Origin: Cyanobacteria bacterium CYA
GTDB lineage: Bacteria > Planctomycetota > Phycisphaerae > Phycisphaerales > UBA1924
DNA: 64,000 bases
Assembly (NCBI GenBank): GCA_008363215.1
Contig: RHKP01000009.1
Location: 62,001 to 126,000, forward strand
Direction of reading: 5' to 3'
In this document: positions 1-9,533 of the stretch, in pieces
Layout: each line of letters begins with the position of its first letter
How positions within the stretch are numbered: the first letter of the stretch is position 1
The notes under the pieces: generated by a model
The model's database searches: none
Told to the model about the DNA's origin: nothing
The model's input: the letters and a program-made list of their open reading frames with translations, nothing else
Program-made: the position numbers and the translations under genes

Positions 1-751
1 TGCCGACCACCAGCGTCACGAGATAGGGCGTGTGGTTCCCACCGGCCTGCTCGTCCTGCGACCAGTGCCACAGGTCGTACCACTTGAGATCATGCTGCCC
101 GTCGAGGTCGACGCTCCTGACCACCTTGCGGTCCTTGCCTACAAGCCGCCCGTTTGACACCACCTGGTAGCCCTGCGGACTGGTCACGATCAACTCGGTC
201 GTGAGCCGGTCGTTGGGAAAATCGTGGCACGGGAACCAGAAACTGTTGCTCTCCGGCTGCCCCTGCGTGTGGATCTGGGCCGCCCGCCCCGGGAACGCCG
301 GGCTCTGCGTCGTCCACATCAGCCCACGCGGCGGGTCCACGATCCGGTAGTGCGTGATCAACTCCACCTGCTCGCCCACCGGCGCCGGCGGAACAAACCT
401 GACCACCAGGGTGCGACCGTCGGCCTCAAAACTCGTCTGGTAGCCCGGCGCCTCCACCGACGCGATCTCCAGCAACTGCGCGTCCAGCGTCAGTTCCGAC
501 AGTTCGTACGCCGTCGGACGCAGGAACAGGTGCTGCACCGCCGACATCTCCGGTGTGTTCATGTCCTCTATTTCCAGTTCCAGCCGCATGTGCTCAAAGT
601 CCGCTTCCAGCGGCGGCGGGAAGTTCAACGTCCCGGCCTGCGTCTCCTGGCGCGGTCGCGGATCCGGCCCGTGCCCGCACCAGCCGTCGGCATGACAGAA
701 AGCGCCGGCCGAGGCGAACAGCCCGAAAAGCACACTCGCGTATGTCGTCAT
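1..751 (-). CDS. M1-family metallopeptidase, N-terminal part (cut by window edge)
   Basis: The first 250 codons of a secreted M1 aminopeptidase-like protein; the 3' end lies outside the window. After a short signal peptide ending near Ala-Gly-Ala-Phe-Cys-His-Ala, the visible part is the beta-rich N-terminal saddle domain. It has the family's PCHDFPNDR stretch and 'YQVVSNGRLV', which match the equivalent segments of the full-length M1 gene just upstream. The catalytic HExxH and GAMEN motifs would lie beyond the edge, so activity cannot be judged. The start ATG (749-751) overlaps the TGA of the upstream gene (748-750), an ATGA junction that implies translational coupling and a two-gene operon of paralogues. 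Confidence 0.85.
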   Translation of the reverse strand, partial: MTTYASVLFGLFASAGAFCHADGWCGHGPDPRPRQETQAGTLNFPPPLEADFEHMRLELEIEDMNTPEMSAVQHLFLRPTAYELSELTLDAQLLEIASVEAPGYQTSFEADGRTLVVRFVPPAPVGEQVELITHYRIVDPPRGLMWTTQSPAFPGRAAQIHTQGQPESNSFWFPCHDFPNDRLTTELIVTSPQGYQVVSNGRLVGKDRKVVRSVDLDGQHDLKWYDLWHWSQDEQAGGNHTPYLVTLVVG

Positions 752-2583
752 TGGTTCGTCCCCGCTGATGATTCGGCCCCGCCCGCGGGCTGGAGGCTCT
801 TGACAATGTTGTACTCGCCCGCCACCGTCATGTTCGGATCGATCCTCACATCCACCGGAGCACGCCCGAGGCGAAAGGCCTGCCGCGCCATCGGGCCTTC
901 GACGTTCACGTACACGTATCGCCCGGAGCCATCGGCGAACTGAACGTAGATCGGCAGCAGGAAGTGGTATGCCGGATTGATCGCGTCGATGCGCTGGGTC
1001 TGCACCACCTCAACGCTCATACTCGATTCGTCCCAAGTGAAGCCCACGTCCAGCCGCGCGATGCCCGGCCTCATGCACCACTGCTCGAAAAACCGCTCAA
1101 GACTGCGACCACTGGCCTCTTCAAGCGCGCGGCGGAAGTCGCCTGTCTCGGCCTGGCCGAAACGCATCCGGTCCAGGTAGCCCCGCGTGCCGGCGAAGAA
1201 CACTTCGTCACCCAGCCCCATCCGAAGCATGTGCAGCACCCACGGACCCTTGGAGTAGGGGTTGTCGACCTTCATGAACGGCTCGTCGGGATTGGCGTAG
1301 AAGTTGGACACCAGCGGTGCCTGCTCGGGTGACGAGCCGAAGTTGCCTCTACGCTGCGCGTCGGCCCACTCCGCCACCGTCGACAGGTAGGCCGAGCGGC
1401 GGGCCGCCGGATCGTCTCCGGCCAGTTCCTCGTTCCACAGCGCCTCGGCGTAACTGGCCCATCCCTCGTTGAGCCAGATGTGCTCCCAGCCTTTGCAGGT
1501 GACCAGATCCCCGAACCACTGGTGCGCCAGTTCGTGCGCCACGATGCTGCGCAGTTCGTCCCGGCTCTGGTAGGCGGCATAGGGGTAGAACGTCGTCGCC
1601 GATGTATTCTCCATCGCGCCGAAGTCAAACCCGCGCGTGATGACCTGGTCGTACTTGTCCCAGGGATACGGCTCGTCGAACAGACGCTCAAAATAGGCGA
1701 TCATCGCCGGCGTCTCGCCGAATGCCTCCCGCACATGCTCGCCGCGACCGATCGGCGCCCACACCCCGATCGGCAGCCCCGGGCGCGCCGAGTCGGCCCC
1801 GCCCAGTTCCACACGCTCAAGAGCCCCGATCACCATCGTCACCAGGTAGTTGACGTGCGGCTGGCTCTGGAGCCAGTGGAATCGCGTCCGACCGCCCGCC
1901 AGACTCTTGCGCTCCACCAACGTGCCGTTGGACACCACCTGGAGGGGGTCGTCGACGGTGACGATCAGTTCGGTCGAGAGCCGCTCATTCGGGAAGTCGT
2001 GGCAGGCGAACCACTTCGAATTATGCTCCGACTGCCCCTGGCTGAAGATCACGGGCAGGCGTTCTGAGTCAGTTTCCCCGTCGGGGTCGCCGAGAGAAAT
2101 GCTCAACCCTTGCCCCTGCGGCAGGAAATTGGTGATGCGGTAGCCGATGGAAACCTCGATCGTCTCCCCCAGTTCGGCCGGGAGATCGAGGCTGATGACC
2201 AGATCCTGCCCGTCGTAGGTAAAGGACAGCCCTTCAAAGCGGCGAAGGCGCGAGCGATCATCCGGCGCACGCCGCACCCCGACGGACCCGATGTCCAGAT
2301 CCACCGCGTCCAGCCGGATTTGCGATCGCGCCCGCCCGATCGGTGTGAGCCGGAGCGTTTCCCTGGCCTCGAACACCGGCGGGTCAAGCGAGACCAGATC
2401 CAGTTCCAGTCGCATGTGCTTGTGGTCAAAGTGGCGCGCGTGCGGCCAGTTCGCAAGCCCACGCCCGGTATCGGGGTCGATCCGCCGAACTGCGGCAAAA
2501 GGCTGGAACGACGGCTGGGCGAACGCGAATCCCCCCTGGACGAGTACCCAGCAGGCGATGAGACAACGGACGTACGCGGTCAT
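748..2583 (-). CDS. Secreted M1-family aminopeptidase
   Basis: A zinc metallopeptidase of about 611 aa related to aminopeptidase N. The chosen start gives a clear signal peptide (MTAYVRCLIACWVLVQGG, cleavage after AFA); a longer open frame upstream has no such signal. The N-terminal saddle domain is followed by the substrate-recognition motif GAMEN near residue 319. The zinc site HELAH near residue 347 has its third ligand, Glu, 18 residues further on in NEGWASY. It probably trims peptides in the periplasm or outside the cell. It is the first gene of a two-gene operon with a paralogue, overlapping it by ATGA. It is divergent from the CTP synthase gene, so the 122-bp spacer 2584-2705 should carry both promoters. 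Exact substrate preference is not predictable. Confidence 0.93.
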   Translation of the reverse strand: MTAYVRCLIACWVLVQGGFAFAQPSFQPFAAVRRIDPDTGRGLANWPHARHFDHKHMRLELDLVSLDPPVFEARETLRLTPIGRARSQIRLDAVDLDIGSVGVRRAPDDRSRLRRFEGLSFTYDGQDLVISLDLPAELGETIEVSIGYRITNFLPQGQGLSISLGDPDGETDSERLPVIFSQGQSEHNSKWFACHDFPNERLSTELIVTVDDPLQVVSNGTLVERKSLAGGRTRFHWLQSQPHVNYLVTMVIGALERVELGGADSARPGLPIGVWAPIGRGEHVREAFGETPAMIAYFERLFDEPYPWDKYDQVITRGFDFGAMENTSATTFYPYAAYQSRDELRSIVAHELAHQWFGDLVTCKGWEHIWLNEGWASYAEALWNEELAGDDPAARRSAYLSTVAEWADAQRRGNFGSSPEQAPLVSNFYANPDEPFMKVDNPYSKGPWVLHMLRMGLGDEVFFAGTRGYLDRMRFGQAETGDFRRALEEASGRSLERFFEQWCMRPGIARLDVGFTWDESSMSVEVVQTQRIDAINPAYHFLLPIYVQFADGSGRYVYVNVEGPMARQAFRLGRAPVDVRIDPNMTVAGEYNIVKSLQPAGGAESSAGTNQ

Positions 2584-2705
2584 GGGGCCCTTTCCGATCG
2601 GGTGCATCGGCAGAGAGGGTACCCGGAGAGAACAAAGCGCGCCTTCGGATGTTTTGTGGACAACCGGCCACTTGGAGCACCGGCTCCGCATTGATACCAT
2701 GGGCC

Positions 2706-4658
2706 ATGCACCGTGCCTCAGATGAGTCCACCGGACCCGGCCCGACCCGGGACCAGTATCGCCCTGCCGGGCGGACGGGCGCCGACGACGTCGACGCCGC
2801 CGACGCCGCCGGTCTGGCCCAGCAGATGCTTGCCGCCGCCGGCGAGTCCAGCCCGTACACCGAGTTCTACTCCCCGGTCCCGGACGGGTACCGGCGCGGG
2901 TTTCACAAGTATGTCGCCGTCTTCGGCACCGTCATGTCCGGGCTGGGCAAGGGGATCTTCGCCTCCAGCGTGGCCAAGGTGCTCAAGGACAAGGGCCTGG
3001 CCGTCGCCCCCATCAAGATGGAGGGCTACCTCAACATCGACTCGGGCACGCTCAATCCCTACCGGCACGGCGAAGTCTTCGTCCTCGAAGACGGCACCGA
3101 GTGCGACATGGACCTGGGCACCTACGAGCGCATGCTCGACCAGAACCTGACCAAGCGCAACTTCGTCACCTCCGGCCGCATCTTCACCGAAATCCTCGAC
3201 CGCGAGCGGCAGGGCGTCTACCTCGGGCGCGACGTCCAGATGATCCCCCACGTCACCGGCGAGGTGAAGCGCAAACTGCGCGAACTGGCGCTGCGCGGCG
3301 ACGGCAATCGCCCCGCTGACGTGGTCTTCGTGGAAGTCGGAGGCACCGTCGGCGACTATGAGAACGGGTTCTACATCGAGGCGCTGCGCGAACTGGCGTT
3401 TGAAGAAGGCCCCGGCTCGTGCTGCTTTGTCGCCCTCACGTACGTCATCGAGCCCGAGTCGCTCGGCGAGCAGAAGTCCAAGGCCGCCCAACTCGGCATC
3501 AAGCGCCTGCTCGAGGCCGGCATTCAGCCTCAACTGATCGCCTGCCGCGCGACGAACCCCGTGCAGGAGAAGGTGCGCGAGAAGATTGCGATGTTCAGCA
3601 ACGTGCCGCTGCGGCGCGTCTTCAGCATGCACGATCGCCCCAGCATCTACACCATTCCAGACGAACTCCGCTCCGAAGGGCTCGATCGCGAGATTCTCTC
3701 CATCCTCGGGCTGCACGACCGCGTTGACACCCGGAGCGAAGACCGCTCCCGCGAAACATGGTCCCGCTTCACCACCAAACTCACCGCCCCGCGCGAGCAT
3801 GCCGTCCGCATCGGCATCACAGGCAAGTATGCACAACTCCGCGACGCCTACGCCTCGATCGACAAGGCCCTGGAGCACTGTTCGGCGCACCTCCAGGTCA
3901 GCATCGAGCAACACTGGATCGAGACCACCGACATCACCCCCAAGAACGTCGACCAGACTCTGCGCGACCTCGACGGCGTCATCGTCCCCGGCGGCTTCGG
4001 CTCACGCGGTGTCGAGGGCAAGATCCAGTGCGTCCGCTACTGCCGGGAAAACGCCATGCCCTACCTGGGCATCTGCCTGGGGTTCCAGGTCGCCGTCATC
4101 GAGTTCGCCCGCAACGTTCTCAGCATGTCCGACGCATCGAGCACCGAGTTCAACCCCGCCTGCGAGTCAGCCGTCATCAGCGAACTGCCCGAGCAGAAGA
4201 AGATCGAAGGCCTCGGCGGGACCATGCGCCTCGGCGCCCAGGCCGTCCAGATCGAGCCCGACACGCTCGCTCAGTTTCTCTTCCAGGGGCGTTCGAGCGT
4301 GACCGAGCGCTTCCGGCACCGCTACGAGGTCGACCCGCACTACATCGAGCGCCTCGAAGCCAAGGGCCTGGTCTTCAGCGGGCGTCACCCCTCGCAGCCG
4401 ATCATGCAGATCGTCGAACTGCGCGACGCGCCGGACGCCGAGGGCATGCCCTGGCATCCCTACTTCATCGGCGCCCAGTTCCACCCCGAACTGACCAGCC
4501 GCCCACTCAAGCCCCAGCCGCTGTTCATGGGGCTCATCGCGGCCGCCATGCGTCGCCGCTTCGAGCCGGACGCCAAGGCCTGGACCGACATCACCCGCCG
4601 CACCGAGATCCGGAGGTGGCTTCGCCAGGCCGTGAACAACGCGGAAGCGAGGGTGTGA
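2706..4658 (+). CDS. pyrG: CTP synthase, divergent form with N-terminal extension
   Basis: Converts UTP to CTP with glutamine as nitrogen donor. The N-terminal amidoligase domain carries the P-loop-like GTVMSGLGKGIFASS and the conserved EVGGTVGD. The C-terminal class I glutaminase domain has its nucleophile in GICLGFQ (Cys near residue 456) and His-Glu in FHPEL. At about 650 aa it is some 100 aa longer than the usual 545, mainly through a roughly 60-residue acidic, Ala-rich extension before the synthetase domain. Several normally invariant stretches differ: KMEGYLNIDSGTLNPYRHGEV replaces the usual [21 protein letters not shown]-type segment. The start ATG at 2706 is a choice; an in-frame codon at 2649 is upstream but would read through the promoter region. 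Confidence 0.92.
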   Translation: MHRASDESTGPGPTRDQYRPAGRTGADDVDAADAAGLAQQMLAAAGESSPYTEFYSPVPDGYRRGFHKYVAVFGTVMSGLGKGIFASSVAKVLKDKGLAVAPIKMEGYLNIDSGTLNPYRHGEVFVLEDGTECDMDLGTYERMLDQNLTKRNFVTSGRIFTEILDRERQGVYLGRDVQMIPHVTGEVKRKLRELALRGDGNRPADVVFVEVGGTVGDYENGFYIEALRELAFEEGPGSCCFVALTYVIEPESLGEQKSKAAQLGIKRLLEAGIQPQLIACRATNPVQEKVREKIAMFSNVPLRRVFSMHDRPSIYTIPDELRSEGLDREILSILGLHDRVDTRSEDRSRETWSRFTTKLTAPREHAVRIGITGKYAQLRDAYASIDKALEHCSAHLQVSIEQHWIETTDITPKNVDQTLRDLDGVIVPGGFGSRGVEGKIQCVRYCRENAMPYLGICLGFQVAVIEFARNVLSMSDASSTEFNPACESAVISELPEQKKIEGLGGTMRLGAQAVQIEPDTLAQFLFQGRSSVTERFRHRYEVDPHYIERLEAKGLVFSGRHPSQPIMQIVELRDAPDAEGMPWHPYFIGAQFHPELTSRPLKPQPLFMGLIAAAMRRRFEPDAKAWTDITRRTEIRRWLRQAVNNAEARV

Positions 4659-4701
4659 GGGATTCGGTGATTGGAACGGACCCCGCGCCTGAGAGGGCCG
4701 A

Positions 4702-5355
4702 TCACCGTTCCAAATCGCTCCTCAGCGTGCGCGCCGCATCCAGCATCAGGCAGGCCGAGAACCGGTCCGGCCTGCCCATGCCCACCATGCACGCGTGCAG
4801 CAGCATCTCCGCGTGCACCCACGCCTCTTCCAGCCCGCACTCTTCGGCGCAAATGGCAAACCCGTGCAGCGCCCACGCATGGGCCGTCGCGTTGTCGGGC
4901 TGGAGTTCTCCCACATGCCAGCGCGTCGCCTCCAGGCACCGCGCCCGCAGGCGCCCGTCGCGCCGGTCGATGGCCAGATCCCACGCCGCATGAAGCGCGC
5001 CCAGTTCGATCTGCGTCCACAACTCGATGCCCTGATCGTCGCGGCGGCGCGTCACCGGGCCCGAGGGTTCGACCGCCGGCAGTTCGTCCTCGCAGAACAG
5101 CGCCCACCACGCTCGCGCGTCCGGCGACTCCCATTCGACACGCTCAGGGTAAACACCCACCAGCCGCCCCACCACCGCCCGGTCGATCACCCGGCGGTGT
5201 CCCAACTCGTCCGAGAAGTTCCTCACCCACGCGCCCGCTTCTTGCGGCAAAAAACCGCCGCGCACCACCGGCGTGCCCTCCAGCACCGGTCCAGCCAGGC
5301 GCTCGAGCAGGTCGCACCATGCGTGTAACCGTGAGTTTGACATCGTTGTCGGCAT
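4702..5355 (-). CDS. Conserved hypothetical protein, about 217 aa, alpha-helical
   Basis: Function not recognised. The product is soluble, rich in Trp, Leu, Ala and Glu, and predicted by eye to be mostly helical; there is no signal peptide, membrane segment or known catalytic motif. Codon usage (high GC at third positions) matches neighbouring housekeeping genes, which supports it being real. Two ATGs four codons apart (5355 and 5343) are possible starts. It converges with pyrG (44-bp gap) and is divergent from the small zinc-ribbon gene, with only 52 bp between the two starts. Confidence 0.7.
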   Translation of the reverse strand: MPTTMSNSRLHAWCDLLERLAGPVLEGTPVVRGGFLPQEAGAWVRNFSDELGHRRVIDRAVVGRLVGVYPERVEWESPDARAWWALFCEDELPAVEPSGPVTRRRDDQGIELWTQIELGALHAAWDLAIDRRDGRLRARCLEATRWHVGELQPDNATAHAWALHGFAICAEECGLEEAWVHAEMLLHACMVGMGRPDRFSACLMLDAARTLRSDLER

Positions 5356-5407
5356 TCAGCGCAAGTTGCTCTTCCCTCACGTGCCCTCCGACGGTAGGCT
5401 AAGCGCC

Positions 5408-5686
5408 ATGCCGCGTACGTTTCGGCGTGCGACCAGAGTTGACCTTGCGCGCAAGAGGTGCCTCCGCTGCGGGTACGATGGCGCCGCCGTGCAGGACGGC
5501 TCCGTCGAGTTTCTCTGCCCTCACTGCGGCCAGGATCTCTACGCCCGTCCGCCGCGCAGTTACCTGGAACTGGAAGGCTTGTGCGGACCCGAACCGCGCC
5601 CGCAGCGCCGCGCCCGCCTGCGGCCTCTGCTCTCCTGGGTGAGCCGACTTTTCGGACGCCCCGGCGCCCGATTCCCAAAGGACTGA
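5408..5686 (+). CDS. Small zinc-ribbon protein
   Basis: A 92-aa basic protein with one four-cysteine zinc ribbon: CLRCGYDG near residues 18-25 and CPHCGQDL near residues 37-44. The C-terminal half is Arg/Pro-rich. Such ribbons bind nucleic acid or act as a structural knob; no enzyme domain is attached. It stands alone, divergent from the unknown gene to its left. The start at 5408 is the first ATG that keeps the ribbon close to the N-terminus; an upstream in-frame ATG would overlap the divergent gene. Confidence 0.65.
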   Translation: MPRTFRRATRVDLARKRCLRCGYDGAAVQDGSVEFLCPHCGQDLYARPPRSYLELEGLCGPEPRPQRRARLRPLLSWVSRLFGRPGARFPKD

Positions 5687-5975
5687 AACCGATCCGCGTT
5701 GATTTCCGGGCGTACCCAGTCGCCGAAAAAGTGTGCGTCTTTGCGGACCAGTCCGGGTCAGGTTCGGTGGAAACTCCCGATGCGGCGGGCGTTTGCAATC
5801 GGTCCCGTGTCCGAAGGCCCGCCAAGGTCGGGCGTCCGACACGCACCGGTTCCGGGCCAGATCGGCATGACGGCTCCCCGTCGCCCCGGCTGTAGCGTCG
5901 CCGGTCGTCCCACGCCGTGCGGTTTCACCAAAGTCACGAGAAAGTCGCGACGATCGTTTCGATTGTGGAGGCTTC

Positions 5976-6389
5976 ATGCAGCCGACCGGCCCACGACTTC
6001 ACCCTGAGAGTTTCGCCTCGGCCGCTCCAGGGCACAGTTCCCATAACGACGCGGTGCACGCGCCGGCGGTTCGTCCGGAGGGACGACAGTTCACCGCCGA
6101 ACTGGATCTGGTCGAGTTCGACGAGCGCGGGCGCGTCACCTCCACCTGGTCGGCCCGGGCCTGCTCGCTCAGCCGTTCCAACCTTGTCGTGCGCTCGCGC
6201 CGGATGATCTACCGGCAGACGCCGATCGGCGTGCTGATTCACCTTATCGACGCGACGCCCGTGCCGCTCTACGCCCGTGCCTACCACTGTGACTATGACG
6301 GCGACGGCATGTACAAGGTTGACCTCGACCTGCTGCCGCTGCCCGATTACGGCCCCGTGGCCGCGTGGCTCAAGAGCATCAAGTCCTGA
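5976..6389 (+). CDS. PilZ-like domain protein
   Basis: A 137-aa protein whose central part reads like a PilZ-type beta-barrel. SLSRSNLVVRSRRMIYRQTP is followed by a hydrophobic strand ending in PVPLYARAYHCDYDGDGMY and a V-D-L-D-L-like last strand. PilZ domains bind cyclic di-GMP through RxxxR and [D/N]xSxxG motifs; the clean canonical motif is not visible here, so the assignment rests on the overall pattern only. A GGAGG sits four bases before the ATG. It is 42 bp upstream of panC and may share its transcript. The 289-bp stretch before it holds no convincing gene. Confidence 0.6.
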   Translation: MQPTGPRLHPESFASAAPGHSSHNDAVHAPAVRPEGRQFTAELDLVEFDERGRVTSTWSARACSLSRSNLVVRSRRMIYRQTPIGVLIHLIDATPVPLYARAYHCDYDGDGMYKVDLDLLPLPDYGPVAAWLKSIKS

Positions 6390-6431
6390 CACTTCGTTGC
6401 TCGGGCACGCCGGGCGGGCAACACTTCCCCC

Positions 6432-7250
<819 letters not shown>

Positions 7251-7279
7251 GCCGGTGCTCGCGCCTATCCTGCTGTTTG

Positions 7280-7328
7280 CACGCCGATCGGCGTGTTCGA
7301 GCGAGACGCACGTCGCCCCGGAGGGGCG
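7280..7328. promoter_or_regulatory. Two adjacent stem-loops between panC and gcvT
   Basis: A perfect 16-bp palindrome, CACGCCGATCGGCGTG (7280-7295), is followed by CGCCCC-GGA-GGGGCG (7314-7328). They lie in the 99-bp spacer between panC and gcvT. Neither is followed by a run of T. They could form a partial terminator or attenuator, or the palindrome could be a protein-binding site. No glycine-riboswitch architecture is visible. Confidence 0.4.
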
Positions 7329-7349
7329 AAGTACCCTGGAGGCCTTGCG

Positions 7350-8474
7350 GTGCATCAGACCCCCCTTCACGACTTTCACGCCAGGCACGGCGCCCACTTC
7401 GTTGAGTTTGCCGGCTGGAACATGCCCATCCGATACGCCGGCATCCAGGAAGAGCACCTCCAGGTACGTCGCTCGGGCGGCATCTTCGATGTCTCGCACA
7501 TGGGTCGCGTCACCATGACCGGGCTGCACGCCAAACGCCTGCTCGAACACGTCTGCTCGCGCCGCATCGGCGACATGGAGGCCGGGCAATGCCGCTACTC
7601 GCTGGTCTGCAACGAGCACGGCGGCATCCACGATGACGTCATCGTCATGCGCCAGGATGAAGACGAGTTCCTCGTTGTCGTCAACGCCTCCAACCGCGAC
7701 AAACTGCTCGGACACTTCGAGCAGGTCCGCGAAAAGAACGGGTGGAAGGTCAAGATCCACGATCAGACGCTCGACACGGCCATGGTCGCCCTGCAAGGCC
7801 CCAAGGTCATGGTCCGCATCGCCAAAGTATCCTCAGAGATCCCCACGCTCAAGCGTTTTCGCTTCACCACCAAGAACCTGCTGGTGATGAAACTGATCGT
7901 CAGCCGCACAGGCTACACCGGCGAGGACGGCGTCGAGGTCATCCTCCCCGCCAAGGCGGTGCCCATGGCCATGAAACTCCTCCTCGCCGACGTCAAGACG
8001 GACGGGCCGGACGCCGAACTGCGTCCCATCGGGCTGGGTGCGCGCGACACGCTGCGTCTCGAAGCCGGCATGCCGCTCTATGGACACGAACTCGGCGAAG
8101 AGATCAATGCCCTCGAAACGGGGCTCGACTTTGCCATCGCGATGGACAAGAGCGTCCAGAAGGACGGGCAGATGTTCCTCGGACAGGAAGCCCTGCTGCG
8201 GACGCAAGACGCCGGCGGCCCGAAACGCAAACTCGTCGGGATCTCCTGCGAAGGGCGCCGCACTCCGCGCCAGCACATGCCCATCAAGATCGGCGACGCA
8301 CCGGTCGGCGAAGTCACCAGCGGATGCCTGAGCCCGATCCTTGACCGCCCCATCGCGATGGGCTTTGTCGCCATCGAGCACGCCGAGCCGGGCGCGAAAG
8401 TCGCCATCGACGCGGGCAAGGCACTGATCGAAGGCCAGATCGTGCCGCTCCCGTTCTACAAGGCCGGGAAGTAG
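7350..8474 (+). CDS. gcvT: Glycine cleavage system aminomethyltransferase (T protein)
   Basis: Transfers the aminomethyl carbon from the lipoyl H protein to tetrahydrofolate, releasing ammonia. Visible family blocks include EFAGWNMPIRY, FDVSHMGR, LVVVNASNRDK, RTGYTGEDGVEV and GLGARDTLRLEAGMPLYGHE. The start is set at a GTG (7350) because TGGAGG lies seven bases upstream and homology begins right after it; an upstream ATG (7293) would add 19 residues and run into the preceding stem-loops. This gives 374 aa, close to the usual 360-370. The gcvH and gcvP genes are not in the window. Confidence 0.94.
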   Translation: MHQTPLHDFHARHGAHFVEFAGWNMPIRYAGIQEEHLQVRRSGGIFDVSHMGRVTMTGLHAKRLLEHVCSRRIGDMEAGQCRYSLVCNEHGGIHDDVIVMRQDEDEFLVVVNASNRDKLLGHFEQVREKNGWKVKIHDQTLDTAMVALQGPKVMVRIAKVSSEIPTLKRFRFTTKNLLVMKLIVSRTGYTGEDGVEVILPAKAVPMAMKLLLADVKTDGPDAELRPIGLGARDTLRLEAGMPLYGHELGEEINALETGLDFAIAMDKSVQKDGQMFLGQEALLRTQDAGGPKRKLVGISCEGRRTPRQHMPIKIGDAPVGEVTSGCLSPILDRPIAMGFVAIEHAEPGAKVAIDAGKALIEGQIVPLPFYKAGK

Positions 8475-8562
8475 CAGGAAGAGACGAAGAGACGACGTGA
8501 AAGGGGCCTGCGCGGGAGCAGGAGCCCTCTACCACCGATCTGCCTCGAGGTCGATGCGTCGG

Positions 8563-8588
8563 CCCGGCACGCTACGCGTAGTGCCGGG
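8563..8588 (+). terminator. Stem-loop downstream of gcvT
   Basis: CCCGGCAC and GTGCCGGG form an eight-base-pair stem around a 10-base loop (8563-8588), about 90 bp after the gcvT stop. No T-run follows, so it is at best a weak intrinsic terminator or an RNA-stabilising hairpin. Confidence 0.4.
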
Positions 8589-8663
8589 TGGGTCGTTCGC
8601 CAGGCACACGCCGTCGGCCGTCGCGCAAAGCACATAGACTGACCGGCCGGGAAACCGGCTGCT

Positions 8664-8750
8664 GGTGCGGTGGCCGAGCGGTTGAAGGCACACGACTTGA
8701 AATCGTGCAGACCCGCAAGGGTCTCGTGGGTTCGAATCCCACCCGTACCG
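8664..8750 (+). tRNA. tRNA-Ser (anticodon UGA)
   Basis: A complete 87-nt class II tRNA. Acceptor stem GGTGCGG (8664-8670) pairs with CCGTACC (8743-8749) with one G-U pair, and the discriminator is G. The anticodon arm is CACGA-CTTGAAA-TCGTG, with anticodon TGA at 8698-8700, reading UCA and other UCN codons. A long variable arm follows, then the T arm GTGGG-TTCGAAT-CCCAC. The 3' CCA is not encoded. Confidence 0.96.
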
Positions 8751-8909
8751 TTCATGTGTGGCACTCGATAATCCCGCCTGAGGCGTCTTGCACACCGTTC
8801 TCTTCGGCCACACCACCAAACAGCGGGGTTGGCACAACCGCCTCCCGAAGTAGGCTGCACTGCGTCGGCAGCGTTGCCGGCCGCGTCACACCCTTCCGGA
8901 GGAATGAAG

Positions 8910-9332
8910 ATGAACTGGACAATCTGGACCCTCGCGTCTCTCGCTCTGGCCACGGGAGTCGCCCACGCCGACGTTTACAACGTCGAACTCGAAGGCATGG
9001 CCTTCATCTACAACGGACAGACGAATACAAACATCGACCTGACCATTCAGACCGGCGACACCGTACGCTGGACGTGGATCTCCGGCTTTCACAACGTCGT
9101 TTCCGGCCTGCCCGGCGATGGTGACGCTGGGGATCTCTTCACTTCCGGCCCGCCCACCGGCACCGTCGGCACGGTGTTCGAACACACCTTTACCGATGTC
9201 GGACTCTTTGACTATCACTGCCAGATCCACGCCTCCCTGGGCATGATTTCACAGGTCAACGTCATCCCATCTCCAGGCTCGCTCGCTCTGCTTGCACCCG
9301 TCGGGCTGTTTGCCAGAGGCCGACGCCGATAG
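8910..9332 (+). CDS. Cupredoxin (plastocyanin-like) with PEP-CTERM-like tail
   Basis: A secreted type I blue-copper protein of about 140 aa. A signal peptide ends at GVAHA; the core has the first His ligand in GFHNVVSG and the loop YHCQIHASLGM, supplying Cys, His and Met ligands (C-x2-H-x4-M). It should carry electrons or store copper in the periplasm. The C-terminus, IPSPGSLALLAP followed by a short hydrophobic stretch and RGRRR, looks like a PEP-CTERM sorting tail recognised by an exosortase. GGAGG at 8898-8902 fits the ATG at 8910 (seven-base spacing) better than the ATG at 8904. A strong hairpin follows the gene. Confidence 0.88.
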   Translation: MNWTIWTLASLALATGVAHADVYNVELEGMAFIYNGQTNTNIDLTIQTGDTVRWTWISGFHNVVSGLPGDGDAGDLFTSGPPTGTVGTVFEHTFTDVGLFDYHCQIHASLGMISQVNVIPSPGSLALLAPVGLFARGRRR

Positions 9333-9355
9333 TCCTCCCCTGCCCTCGGTGGACG

Positions 9356-9392
9356 CCGGCGGCGCGCAAGCAAACCTCGCGTGCCCGCCGGC
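9356..9392 (+). terminator. GC-rich hairpin after the cupredoxin gene
   Basis: GCCGGCGG (9356-9363) pairs perfectly with CCGCCGGC (9385-9392), and inner CGCG bases can extend the stem. It lies 23 bp past the stop codon. There is no T-run; probably a transcription terminator or mRNA 3' stabiliser of the kind common in very GC-rich genomes. Confidence 0.5.
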
Positions 9393-9533
9393 TGCCTCAT
9401 GGACGCGCACCGGCGGAGGGAGTCGGTCCAACAGGCGGACTTGTCCGCATCTTCGAGGCAGCGTGTGCCATCGTGACCTTTCGCCCGGGTGAGCAGGCTG
9501 TCATGGGGCTTTTCGACCGCGTTACACTTGCCC

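Noticed and set aside
7251-7349. Possible glycine riboswitch upstream of gcvT
   Set aside because: Only two simple hairpins are present; the conserved glycine-aptamer core is not visible and 99 bp is too short for a tandem aptamer plus expression platform.
8440-8920. Minus-strand frames across the tRNA region
   Set aside because: They run through a well-formed tRNA-Ser on the plus strand and show no protein family features.
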